The notes under the pieces were generated by a model that was not told where the DNA came from, did no database searches, and worked only from the letters and a program-made list of their open reading frames with translations. Position numbers and translations under genes: made by a program. A stretch of 64,000 nucleotides of DNA from Streptosporangium sandarakinum (GTDB lineage Bacteria > Actinomycetota > Actinomycetes > Streptosporangiales > Streptosporangiaceae): positions 434,001 to 498,000 of the forward strand of contig NZ_JACCCO010000002.1 of the NCBI RefSeq assembly GCF_013409935.1, read 5' to 3'. Positions 26,215 to 34,093 of this stretch are shown piece after piece (position 1 is the first letter of the stretch; every line of letters starts with the position of its first letter).

Positions 26215-27321
26215 GTGAGCGCGCTGTTCGAACCCCTCACCCTGCGGGGGCTGACGATCCCCAACCGCGTCTGGATGGCGCCGATGTGCCAGTACTCGGC
26301 GGAGGCCGAGGGCCCCGAGCAGGGCGTTCCGCACGACTGGCACTTCTCGCACCTGGCCGCCCGGGCGGTGGGCGGGACCGGCCTGATCCTCACCGAGGCC
26401 ACGGCCGTCGCGCCCGAGGGCCGCATCTCCCCCTTCGACCTCGGCATCTGGAACGACCGCCAGGTGGAGGGGTTCGCCCGCATCACCCGCTTCCTGAAGG
26501 AGCACGGGACCGTCCCCGGCATCCAGCTCGCGCACGCCGGCCGCAAGGCGTCCACCGACGCCACCTGGCACGGCGGCGGTCCGGTCGGCCCCGACCGGTA
26601 CGGCTGGCAGCCCGTCGCGCCGAGCCCGCTGCCCTTCACCGACCGCCACCCGACCCCGGAGGCGCTGAGCGTCGAGGAGATCGGACGGCTCGTCGAGGGG
26701 TTCGCCGCCGCGGCCCGGCGGGCGCTGGCCGCCGGCTTCCAGGTGGCGGAGGTGCACGGCGCGCACGGCTACCTGATCAACGAGTTCCTGTCGCCGCACA
26801 CCAACCGCCGCACCGACGCCTACGGCGGCTCGTTCGAGGGCCGCACCCGGTTCGCCCTGGAGGTCGTGGACGCCGTGCGCGCGGTGTGGCCGGAGGACCT
26901 GCCGGTCCTCTTCCGCGTCTCGGCGACCGACTGGCTGACCGAGAACCCCGAGGACGACCGCGAGGGCTGGACCGCCGACGACACCGTACGGCTGGCCAAG
27001 GAGCTGCTCTCCCACGGCGTCGACCTGCTGGACACCTCGACCGGCGGCAACGCCCCCGGGGCGCGCATCCCGACCGGCCCCGGCTACCAGGTGCCGTTCG
27101 CCGCCCGGGTGAGGGCCGAGACGGACCTGCCCGTGGCGACCGTCGGGGAGATCACCGAGCCCCGGCAGGCGGAGGAGATCATCGCCTCCGGCCAGGCCGA
27201 TGCCGTACTGCTCGGCCGGGAGCTGCTGCGCACGCCGTACTGGCCGAACCTCGCCGCCCGCGAGCTCCGCGAGCTCGGGGCCGAGCCCCGCTGGCCGGAC
27301 CAGTACCACCGGGCGGTCTGA
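26215..27321 (+). CDS. old yellow enzyme, NADH:flavin oxidoreductase (YqjM-like)
   Basis: 368 residues; GTG 26215 with GAAGGAG at 26200-26206, eight bases upstream. FMN-binding TIM barrel: PNRVWMAPMCQYSAEAEG at the N-terminus, the substrate His pair region VHGAHGYLINEFLSPHTNRRTDAYGG, and the phosphate-binding end ADAVLLGRELLRTPYWPNLAARELR. The cysteine in MCQYS marks the thermophilic-like/YqjM class. Reduces activated C=C bonds of enals, enones or nitro compounds with NAD(P)H. Divergent ArsR-type repressor and operator indicate induction by an electrophile. Confidence 0.95.
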   Translation: MSALFEPLTLRGLTIPNRVWMAPMCQYSAEAEGPEQGVPHDWHFSHLAARAVGGTGLILTEATAVAPEGRISPFDLGIWNDRQVEGFARITRFLKEHGTVPGIQLAHAGRKASTDATWHGGGPVGPDRYGWQPVAPSPLPFTDRHPTPEALSVEEIGRLVEGFAAAARRALAAGFQVAEVHGAHGYLINEFLSPHTNRRTDAYGGSFEGRTRFALEVVDAVRAVWPEDLPVLFRVSATDWLTENPEDDREGWTADDTVRLAKELLSHGVDLLDTSTGGNAPGARIPTGPGYQVPFAARVRAETDLPVATVGEITEPRQAEEIIASGQADAVLLGRELLRTPYWPNLAARELRELGAEPRWPDQYHRAV

Positions 27322-27525
27322 CCCACAGTTCCCCATATTTCCGATACAAGGGCGTTAATATCCAAATAATGCCTTACGCTTATTTATTTCTTATTTATGC
27401 CCGCCTTACGGCCTTTGCCGAAGCATAGGTTCTTTGCGGTTTAATGGTCGATCCCTGTCCGGCAGTGTTGTTCCTCAGGGAACCCCGAGGACGAATCCTG
27501 TCCTCACTTTCACCCGGAGGGTCGC
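27322..27525. other. AT-rich intergenic island upstream of His/Trp-rich protein gene
   Basis: Between 27330 and 27445 the sequence is unusually AT-rich for this genome (TTATTTATTTCTTATTTATG at 27380-27399), with GCCTTACG repeated at 27371 and 27400. It likely holds the promoter of the gene at 27526. A small hairpin, GAGGAC (27487-27492) / GTCCTC (27500-27505), precedes the ribosome binding site CCGGAGGGTCGC. A 19-codon frame (27369-27428) has no binding site and is not called. Confidence 0.6.
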
Positions 27526-27810
27526 ATGAGGACGAAGATCACTGCCCCGGCCGTCGCCGGCGCCGTGGGGGCGGGCCTGCTGGCCGGCACCCTGTTCGCC
27601 GGCCCGGCGGGAGCCACGGTGACGCCGGCGTCGGCGCCGCAGACCGTCTCGCAGAGCGTGGCGGCCACGACGCGGACCGCCGGCCTGCAGTTCCACCCCT
27701 GCCACCGCTGCCACCGGTTCCACCACTGGCACCGGTGGAACCACTGGGGCAACTGGGGCGGCGGCTGGCGCTGGAACAACTGGAACGATTGGGGTGGCTG
27801 GTCCTGGTGA
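27526..27810 (+). CDS. secreted His/Trp-rich small protein
   Basis: 94 residues with excellent ribosome binding site (GGAGGG, 27516-27521). Signal peptide 1-31 (AVGAGLLAGTLFAGPAGA). After a Ser/Thr/Ala segment the mature C-terminus switches to CHRCHRFHHWHRWNHWGNW and GGGWRWNNWNDWGGWSW, that is nine Trp in the last 27 residues, eight His, and a CxxC pair. Such composition suggests metal binding (Cys/His) and interaction with membranes or glycans (Trp). It is monocistronic between convergent terminators. I recognise no family. Confidence 0.8.
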   Translation: MRTKITAPAVAGAVGAGLLAGTLFAGPAGATVTPASAPQTVSQSVAATTRTAGLQFHPCHRCHRFHHWHRWNHWGNWGGGWRWNNWNDWGGWSW

Positions 27811-27820
27811 CCGGATTCAT

Positions 27821-27852
27821 CCGTACGGCGGCCCACCCGGACCGCCGTACGG
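27821..27852. terminator. bidirectional hairpin terminator
   Basis: Perfect 11-bp arms CCGTACGGCGG (27821-27831) and CCGCCGTACGG (27842-27852) with a ten-base loop, between the convergent genes ending at 27810 and 27874. Confidence 0.75.
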
Positions 27853-27873
27853 GCGGACCCCCACCCCCGGGAC

Positions 27874-28689
27874 TCAGCGCCCGCGCATCAGGCCGTGGCA
27901 GGCGATGGCGGCCGCGGCGACCACGTTGAGGGAGTCGACGCCCAGGTCCATCGCCCGCGGGCTCATCGGGATGCAGACCGGTTCGTCGGCCTCGCGCAGC
28001 CAGCGCGAGGAGAGCCCGTCACCCTCCGAGCCCAGCAGGAGCGCCACCCGCTCGGTCATGACGGCCCGGTCCAGGGGCGTGGCCGACTGGTCGGGGGTCA
28101 GCGCCAGGGTGCGGAACCCGGCCGCGCGCAGCTCCGCCAGCCCGCCGTACCAGTCGGTCATCCGCGCGTACGGCACCGCGAACACCGCCCCCATCGAGAC
28201 CTTCACCGACCTGCGGTAGAGCGGGTCGGCGCAGCGGGGCGACAGGATCACCGCCTCGACGCCGAGCGCGGCGGCGCACCGGAAGATCGCGCCGACGTTG
28301 CCGTGGTCGACGAGGTCCTCCAGGACGACGACCCGGCGGGGCCCTTCGGCGGACGGGCCCCCCAGGACCCCGGCCACGGAGGGCAGCTCCCTGCGTTCCA
28401 TGGCCGCCAGCGCGCCCCGGTGCACCGGGAAGCCGGTGACCTCCTCCATGACGGCATCGTCCACCACGTGGACCCGGTCGCCGAGGCCCTCCAGCACGTC
28501 GGAGAGGGAGGCGACCCAGCGGCGGGTCAGCAGCACCGAGCGCACCGGATAGCCCGCGGCGACGGCCCGGCGGATCACCTTCTCCCCCTCGGCGACGAAG
28601 AGGCCGTGCCGGGCCTCCAGGCTCTTGCGCAGCTCGACGTCGCGCAGGTTGGCGTAGTCGGCCAGTCGGGGATCGGAGGCGTCAATCAC
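27874..28689 (-). CDS. TrmH/SpoU family RNA 2'-O-methyltransferase
   Basis: 271 residues. N-terminal SpoU substrate-binding domain (LFVAEGEKVIRRAVAAGYPVRSVLL) and a SPOUT knot domain with motif 1 VVVLEDLVDHGNVGAIFRCAAALG (about 120-143), motif 2 LLLGSEGDGLS and motif 3 IPMSPRAMDLGVDSLNVVAAAAI. Uses S-adenosylmethionine to methylate a ribose in rRNA or tRNA. The asparagine in motif 1 is retained, while the usual NP is HGN. Target nucleotide not predictable. Monocistronic. Confidence 0.93.
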   Translation of the reverse strand: MIDASDPRLADYANLRDVELRKSLEARHGLFVAEGEKVIRRAVAAGYPVRSVLLTRRWVASLSDVLEGLGDRVHVVDDAVMEEVTGFPVHRGALAAMERRELPSVAGVLGGPSAEGPRRVVVLEDLVDHGNVGAIFRCAAALGVEAVILSPRCADPLYRRSVKVSMGAVFAVPYARMTDWYGGLAELRAAGFRTLALTPDQSATPLDRAVMTERVALLLGSEGDGLSSRWLREADEPVCIPMSPRAMDLGVDSLNVVAAAAIACHGLMRGR

Positions 28690-28848
28690 CCTCGCATACT
28701 GCCACGACGGCCCCGCGCCGCCACCCGGCGGTCCGTTCCCCCGCGAGCGGGCCGCGCCGCGTTCCGGCGGGAGCCTCGCGTACGCGCCTCCGTGACGCTC
28801 CGTGACATGTATGTTGCTGGGAGCTTCATCGCGGAGATCGGGGGCGTC

Positions 28849-29487
28849 GTGACCGACCAGGTCGTGCTGTCACAGCCGGTGGCGGGAGACGGGTGGCTGC
28901 GCGACGCCCGGCGGGCCCGGCTCCTGTCGCTGGCGACCCTGGCGTGGCTGGGCGTCGAGAGCGTGCTCGGCCTGGCCGCCGGGCTGGGCTCCCACTCGCT
29001 GGCGCTGATCGGCTGGGGGGTGTCGTCGCTGGTGGAGGCGGCGGCCAGCCTCATCGTCGTCTGGCGGTTCACCGGGTCGCGCACCCGCTCGGCGGACGCC
29101 GAGGTCAAGGCGCGCAGGGCGGTGGCGGTCAGCTTCTGGGTGCTCGCCCCCTACCTGGTGCTCCATGTGGCGCACGACCTGGAGGCGGGGCACCGGGCCG
29201 TGCCCAGTCTGCTGGGCGTGGTGGTGACGTCGGTCAGCCTGGTGAGCATGCCGCTGCTCGGGCTGGCCAAGCGGCGGCTCGGCGCGCGGCTGGGCTCGGC
29301 GGCCACCTCGGGCGAGGGCACCCAGAACCTGCTGTGCGCCGCGCTGGCCGCCGGGGTGCTCGCGGGGCTGGCGCTGAACGAGGCCGGCTGGTGGTGGGCC
29401 GATCCCGCCGTGGCGACGCTGCTGGCGGCGGTCGCCGTGCGCGAGGGCCGCCGGGCCTGGCGCGGGCACGCCTGCTGCCACCACTGA
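28849..29487 (+). CDS. small CDF-like cation transporter protein
   Basis: 212 residues from GTG 28849 (GGAG and GGGGG upstream); ATG 28807 in frame would add fourteen residues without a binding site. Five or six membrane helices; the second, SHSLALIGWGVSSLVEAAASLIVVWRF, has the arrangement of cation diffusion facilitator helix 2, and the last helices end in WWADPAVATLLAAVAVREG, another CDF-like signature. The cytosolic CDF domain is absent; instead there is a short metal-binding-looking tail GHACCHH. A metal-export role is inferred. The acidic residues used for zinc in CDFs are largely not evident, so the substrate is uncertain. Confidence 0.75.
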   Translation: MTDQVVLSQPVAGDGWLRDARRARLLSLATLAWLGVESVLGLAAGLGSHSLALIGWGVSSLVEAAASLIVVWRFTGSRTRSADAEVKARRAVAVSFWVLAPYLVLHVAHDLEAGHRAVPSLLGVVVTSVSLVSMPLLGLAKRRLGARLGSAATSGEGTQNLLCAALAAGVLAGLALNEAGWWWADPAVATLLAAVAVREGRRAWRGHACCHH

Positions 29488-29814
29488 GGACCCGCGAAGG
29501 GCTCATCCCGGCACACGCCGTGATCTCCGCACCACGAGTGGTGTTTCGTCGCACCGGTCGTTCCCAGTACAGTTCCCCGCACATTGCTGGACATCTGCCT
29601 ATAAGGTGACCGGCCAAGGCGCGTTCCGCACGTCGTGCCCGCCGTACCGGCGGGTCGGCGCGGCGGGTCTCCCGGCGTGGCGAGACCGCCCGCGCGGACG
29701 CCTCCGGACGCCACCGGACGGCGGCATCCCCGGAAAGAACGGGCCCGGCGCGGTCGCCGGGGCGGATCGGCGTAGCGTGCCCAGCATCGGACTTCGAACC
29801 CCTGAGAGGGCATC
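29488..29814 (+). other. 327-bp spacer upstream of the VWA gene
   Basis: No supported gene. It contains the inverted repeat CACCAC-GA-GTGGTG (29530-29543), a TATAAG hexamer at 29600-29605 without a clear -35, and a 16-base segment GGACGCCACCGGACGG at 29706-29721 that recurs exactly at 29821-29836 inside the VWA gene start. The ribosome binding site GAGAGGG precedes GTG 29815. Confidence 0.5.
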
Positions 29815-31593
29815 GTGGGCGGACGCCACCGGACGGATGAACTCGACGACGGCCATCCGTCCCCCTCTCCCCGGCCGGCCAGGCGGCGCCGTACCCGGCC
29901 CGGCATGGTGCTCGCCCCGCTGGCCGGCGCGGTCGCGCTGGCCGTACTGCTGGGCGTCGCCGCCTTCGTGGTCGTCAACCGGGACCGGGGGTGCACCGGG
30001 GGGCAGGTCGCGGTGCGCGTCACCGCCTCGCCGGACATCGCGCCGGCCGTGTCCCGGATCGCCGAGCGCTTCACCAGGGCCCGGCACGACGTCGGCGGCC
30101 GCTGCGTCAAGGTCGCGGTGACGAAGGAGGCGCCGGCGACCGTGGCCTCCGCGCTGGAGGACGGCGCCGGCACGCCGGGCGCGATGGACGTGTGGATCCC
30201 CGACTCGTCGCTGTGGGTGACCGGGCTGCGGGAGAGGAACCCCGGCGTGCCGGCCCCCGGCGCGTCGCTCGCCCGCTCCCCCGTCGTCCTGGCGGCGTCC
30301 GAGGCCGTGGTCGGCGACCTGCGGAAGAACCTCGGCGAGGTGAGCTGGCACGGCGTGGTCGACGCCGCGAACGTCGCCAACGTCGAGGGGCCGGGCCGCA
30401 AGGTGCGGGTGCTCGCGCTCGACCCCGCGGCCAACGCGGCCGGGCTGGGCGCGCTCCTGGCCGCCTCCGGGGCGGCCACGGCGGCCGGGACGAGCCAGGA
30501 ACAGCTCGCCGGCGCGCTGAAGACGCTGTCCGGTTCCGCGGTCCGCGACCCGGAGGCGCTGCTGTCGAGCCTCGGCGTCAGGGGCAGCCGCGCCCCCGTG
30601 GGCGTCGCCTCCGAGCAGGCCGTGTGGGCGTTCGGCGCGGCGGGCGGGCCCGAGGTCCCGGTCGTGCCGCTCTACCCGGCCGAGGGGACCCTCGACCTGG
30701 ACTACCCGATGGTGGTCACCGGCGACGACCCGGCCGTGCGCCGGGCGGCGGCGGCGTTCGCCGCCGAGTTCGGCACCGAGTCGGCCCGCGAGGTGCTGCG
30801 CGGCCAGGGTTTCCGCACCCCGGACGGTACGGCCGGCGCGGCGCTGTCCGCCGCCGGCGGTTTCAGGGCCGAGGCGCCCCGGCGGCTGGAGACGCCCGGT
30901 CCCGCGGAGATCGCGCGGATGACGCGGTCGTGGTCGCGGCTGAACCTCGGCACGCGGCTGCTGGCGCTGGTGGACGTCTCCGGCACGATGGCCCTGCCGG
31001 TCCCCGGCACCGGGCGCGACCGGATGGAGGTGATCTCCAGGATCGCCGTCGAGGGCATGCGGCTGTTCCCGCCCAAGAGCGAGATCGGCGTCTGGGAGTT
31101 CTCCACGGACCTCGACGGCCCGGGGGTGGACTTCCGGAAGACGGTCCCGGTCGGCCCGCTGGCCGAGCGCGTCGACGGCGTGCTCCGCAAGGACCTGCTG
31201 GCCCGGAGGCTCTCGGCGGTCCGGGCCGTGCCCACCGGCGACACCGGGCTGAACGACACGCTCCGGGCCGCCTACGAGCAGATGACCGAGGAGTACCGGA
31301 GCGACAAGATCAACACGGTTCTGGTGCTGACCGACGGCGCGGGCGACGACGACCCCGGCGGGGGCCTGTCCGACGCGGAGATCTTGAAATACCTGCGCGA
31401 GACCTACGACCCGGACAAGCCGGTCAGCATCCTGCTCATCGCCTTCGGGCCGGACGCCGCCCGGGGCAAGGCCCGGATGGACGCGCTGGCCAAGGCCACC
31501 GGCGGCGAGGCGTTCATCGCCAAGGACATCCTCCAGGTCCGCACGTTCTTCCTGGAGGGCATGCGGCGCCGCACCTGCCTGCCGGACTGCTGA
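29815..31593 (+). CDS. membrane-anchored protein with solute-binding-like and VWA domains
   Basis: 592 residues. Basic cytosolic N-terminus with an RRRR motif, one membrane helix (about 33-54), then an extracytoplasmic periplasmic-binding-protein-like domain (about 60-330: VRVTASPDIAPAVSRIAERF, MDVWIPDSSLWV, PLYPAEGTLDLDYPMVV) and a von Willebrand A domain (about 385-575) with the MIDAS motif DVSGT and later VLVLTDGAGDDD. The SBP/VWA combination occurs widely in actinomycetes, but its ligand is unknown. It may bind proteins or wall polymers in a metal-dependent manner. Monocistronic; it immediately precedes the ECF/polysaccharide region. Confidence 0.88.
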   Translation: MGGRHRTDELDDGHPSPSPRPARRRRTRPGMVLAPLAGAVALAVLLGVAAFVVVNRDRGCTGGQVAVRVTASPDIAPAVSRIAERFTRARHDVGGRCVKVAVTKEAPATVASALEDGAGTPGAMDVWIPDSSLWVTGLRERNPGVPAPGASLARSPVVLAASEAVVGDLRKNLGEVSWHGVVDAANVANVEGPGRKVRVLALDPAANAAGLGALLAASGAATAAGTSQEQLAGALKTLSGSAVRDPEALLSSLGVRGSRAPVGVASEQAVWAFGAAGGPEVPVVPLYPAEGTLDLDYPMVVTGDDPAVRRAAAAFAAEFGTESAREVLRGQGFRTPDGTAGAALSAAGGFRAEAPRRLETPGPAEIARMTRSWSRLNLGTRLLALVDVSGTMALPVPGTGRDRMEVISRIAVEGMRLFPPKSEIGVWEFSTDLDGPGVDFRKTVPVGPLAERVDGVLRKDLLARRLSAVRAVPTGDTGLNDTLRAAYEQMTEEYRSDKINTVLVLTDGAGDDDPGGGLSDAEILKYLRETYDPDKPVSILLIAFGPDAARGKARMDALAKATGGEAFIAKDILQVRTFFLEGMRRRTCLPDC

Positions 31594-31646
31594 GCCCTCC
31601 GGTCCCGGACGGCTCCGCGACGGACGTCGCGAGGCATTCACAACAG

Positions 31647-31697
31647 CCCCATCAATCACTGTTTTACCAGTTCATGCCGTGTCGGCATGGGATGGGG
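31647..31697 (+). promoter_or_regulatory. nested inverted repeats upstream of ECF gene
   Basis: Outer arms CCCCATC (31647-31653) / GATGGGG (31691-31697) enclose the hairpin CATGCCG-TGT-CGGCATG (31673-31689). It lies 38 bases downstream of the VWA stop and about 100 bases before the ECF start: a terminator for the VWA gene or a structured 5' leader or operator of the sigma gene. Confidence 0.5.
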
Positions 31698-31799
31698 CGA
31701 TCAGGACAACCCGCCGCCCGGGGGTGGCGTCTCCTACGCGTATGGGGTCTCGGGCGTGGCCCGTGAACGAACGAGCCCGTCCCGCGGGGAGGAATGTAC

Positions 31800-33551
31800 G
31801 TGCCCGGATGGCCGGCCGTGGGCCGAACCGACGATCAGCGACTGGTGGAGGAGCTCCGGCGTGCCGACGCGACGGCGGCGGCGGGCCTCTACGACTCCTA
31901 TGCCGAACGTCTCTACGACTACGCCCGCTCGCTGCTGGGCGACCGTGACGGCGCGGCCGGCGACGCGGCCGACGCCGTGCACGACGCCCTGGTCACCGCC
32001 CGGGAGCGGGTCGGCCTGCTGCGCGAGCCGGAACGGCTGCGCCCGTGGCTGTACGCGCTGACCCGGGTGGAGTGCGCGGAGCGGTCCCGGACCCCGCGGG
32101 AGCCGGCCCGCACCGCGGTGCTGGACCCCGGCGACCTCCCCGACGACCCCGGTGAGCGGGAGCTGGCCCTCCTGGTGCACGAGGCCCTGGCCGAGCTGGG
32201 CGGGCAGGAGCGCGAGGCGCTGCTGCTGTCGGTCCGGCACGGTCTCGACGCGGCGGAGGCCGGCGCCGTGCTGGGCCTGAGCTCCCGGCAGGCCGGCGCC
32301 CGGCTCGCCCGCGCCCGCGACCACCTGGAGAACACCGCCGCCGCGGTGGTGCTGGCCAAGGTCGGCCGGGCGCACTGCCCGGACCTGTCGGCCATGGTGG
32401 ACTCGCTGGAGGGCCCGCTGCCGGCCATGCTGCGCAGGCGCCTGTCGAGCCACATCGGCCGATGCGAGGTCTGCGTGGAGCGGCGCGGCCGGCACGTCTC
32501 GGCCGAGCGGCTGCTCGACCTGGTGCCGGCGGCCTTCGCGCCGCTGTCCCTGCGCCGCCGGGTCGTGGAGACCTGCGTGAACCCGGAGCTGCGCGACGCC
32601 CGGGCCGCCGCGGCCTGGCCGGTCGGCCGCTTCGACCGGTCGGGGTTCCCGGTGACCGCCGGGGAGCGCGGGGGGCGGCGCCGTACGGCGGGCGCGCGGC
32701 GCGCGAAGGCGGGCCGGGGACGTGAGACCGCGGGCCGGGCGGATGGGGCCGCGGGCCGGCCGGCCGGGGCCGCGCGGCGTGCCCCGCGGGGGGCGAAGCC
32801 GGTGGTCGTGGCGGCGGCGTGCGTGCTGGCCGCGACCGGGGTGATGGTGGCCGTCACCGGGGGCGGCTTCGCCGGTGGCCCGCCACGTGGCGCCGCGCCC
32901 GCCGGGGAGCCCGCCGTGATCTCCCTGGAGCCGGGACCGGAGGCGGACCCCTCCGAGCCGGTGCCCGATGACCCGGCGGACGACGGGGGGACCGCGCCGG
33001 CGGCCCCGGAGCCGACCGGGGACGGGGAGGACGGAGAGGACGGAGAGGACGGGGCCGGCGGGTCCAGGACGTCCGCCCCTGCCGTCCCCACCCCCTCGCG
33101 GACCGCCGGCCCGGCCCGGCCGGCCCCGCCGCGGCCCGCTCCCCGGCGCAGCCCCTCGCGCCGCGCCTCCGCGACCCCGGCGGCCGGGCGGCCGGTCGTC
33201 ACGTGCCCGGCGGACCTCGGCAGGGGCGCGGGGCGGGTTCTCCTGACGGCGAGCGGCGGCGCGCTGTCGTGGTCGGCGTCCGCCTCCGGCGGGCTGGACG
33301 TCAGCCCCGCCTCGGGCCGGTTGACGGCCGGTGGAAGAGCTGTGATATGGGTCACAGCCGCCGATCCGAGCGAGAGCGGTTCCGGCCGGGTCTCCATCAG
33401 GGCCGCGGGCCGCACCCTCGGCTGTGCCCTTTCTTGGGAAGCGCCTGGTCAGGAGGATGATGACCCGCCGGGCGACCCGCTGCCCGTCCCCTCGTCCGAC
33501 CCCTCGGCGGCCACTTCCGCGGACGTCCCGTCCGCGCCGGAGGCGACCTGA
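31800..33551 (+). CDS. ECF sigma factor fused to zinc-finger, membrane helix and extracytoplasmic domain
   Basis: 583 residues from GTG 31800, selected because GGGGAGGA ends six bases before it; ATG 31794 is too close to that site. Sigma-2 region (LYDSYAERLYDYARSLLG…RPWLYALTRVE, about 25-100), sigma-4 (QEREALLLSVRHGLDAAEAGAVLGLSSRQAGARLARAR, 140-185), a zinc-finger anti-sigma-like segment (HIGRCEVCVERRG, 220-232), an Arg-rich linker, a membrane helix (about 340-360) and an acidic/Pro-rich region with a compact beta domain (460-555: CPADLGRG…SWSASASGGLDVSPASGRL). A single-polypeptide, membrane-tethered sigma factor probably needs proteolysis or conformational release. Directly precedes the polysaccharide locus. 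Confidence 0.88.
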   Translation: MPGWPAVGRTDDQRLVEELRRADATAAAGLYDSYAERLYDYARSLLGDRDGAAGDAADAVHDALVTARERVGLLREPERLRPWLYALTRVECAERSRTPREPARTAVLDPGDLPDDPGERELALLVHEALAELGGQEREALLLSVRHGLDAAEAGAVLGLSSRQAGARLARARDHLENTAAAVVLAKVGRAHCPDLSAMVDSLEGPLPAMLRRRLSSHIGRCEVCVERRGRHVSAERLLDLVPAAFAPLSLRRRVVETCVNPELRDARAAAAWPVGRFDRSGFPVTAGERGGRRRTAGARRAKAGRGRETAGRADGAAGRPAGAARRAPRGAKPVVVAAACVLAATGVMVAVTGGGFAGGPPRGAAPAGEPAVISLEPGPEADPSEPVPDDPADDGGTAPAAPEPTGDGEDGEDGEDGAGGSRTSAPAVPTPSRTAGPARPAPPRPAPRRSPSRRASATPAAGRPVVTCPADLGRGAGRVLLTASGGALSWSASASGGLDVSPASGRLTAGGRAVIWVTAADPSESGSGRVSIRAAGRTLGCALSWEAPGQEDDDPPGDPLPVPSSDPSAATSADVPSAPEAT

Positions 33552-33721
33552 TCTCGTGACCTTCCGCCGACTGGATTCGGCACTTCCTTTTGCGATCCGG
33601 TAAACCGGAAACTTCCGCCAGGCGTCGGCATTGACGTGCGGTGCAGTGGTTGGTCACATGAGGTTGCGATCAACCGTGCGAAGAAGAGTGCGAAGACGAG
33701 ATCGGATCGGGGAGCCAGGAG

Positions 33722-34093
33722 ATGCCGGGTCACCGCGTGGTGCTCAGGTGGATCCTGGTGCCGGCCTGCGCCGCGGGCGCAGTGATCGCGCTGACGGGGT
33801 TCGACACCCCGCTGCGTCCGGTATTGACGGGTTTGTTCATTTTGCTTACCCCCGGGGTCGCCGTGGTAGGACTGTTGCGTGATCGTGACCCTCTCGCGGC
33901 AATATCGACCGGGGTAGCGGCAAGTCTGGTCATGAACGTTTCCCTTGCCACCTCGATGCTGATCCTTGACGCATGGTCGCCTCGCGCCGGAGTGGCGACG
34001 ATCGCGGTGCTCAGCGGCTTCATCTACGTACTACGCCTGCTGCAGCCGAAGAACGCACGCTTGCAGACCGAACAGGGGGCCGGGTCGAAGTGA
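33722..34093 (+). CDS. small three- or four-helix membrane protein of polysaccharide locus
   Basis: 123 residues, ATG 33722 with GGAGCCAGGAG upstream. Helices at about 8-25, 30-50, 60-85 and 88-108 (FDTPLRPVLTGLFILLTPGVAVVGLL in the middle). The C-terminal tail is short and charged. A distant counterpart closes the locus at 46487 (similar size, helices and TCPGAAVLAL/LTPGVAVVGLL segment). No named family. The stop overlaps the next start (GTGA), hence coupled with the acyltransferase gene. Possibly a scaffold or partner in polymer assembly. Confidence 0.75.
   Translation: MPGHRVVLRWILVPACAAGAVIALTGFDTPLRPVLTGLFILLTPGVAVVGLLRDRDPLAAISTGVAASLVMNVSLATSMLILDAWSPRAGVATIAVLSGFIYVLRLLQPKNARLQTEQGAGSK

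Noticed and set aside
27369-27428. 19-codon hydrophobic frame in the AT-rich island
   Set aside because: No ribosome binding site and no paralogue, unlike the 31-residue peptides.
29606-30121. Alternative frame overlapping the start of the VWA gene
   Set aside because: Arg/Pro-rich without binding site; the VWA protein N-terminus with membrane helix in the other frame is clearly real.
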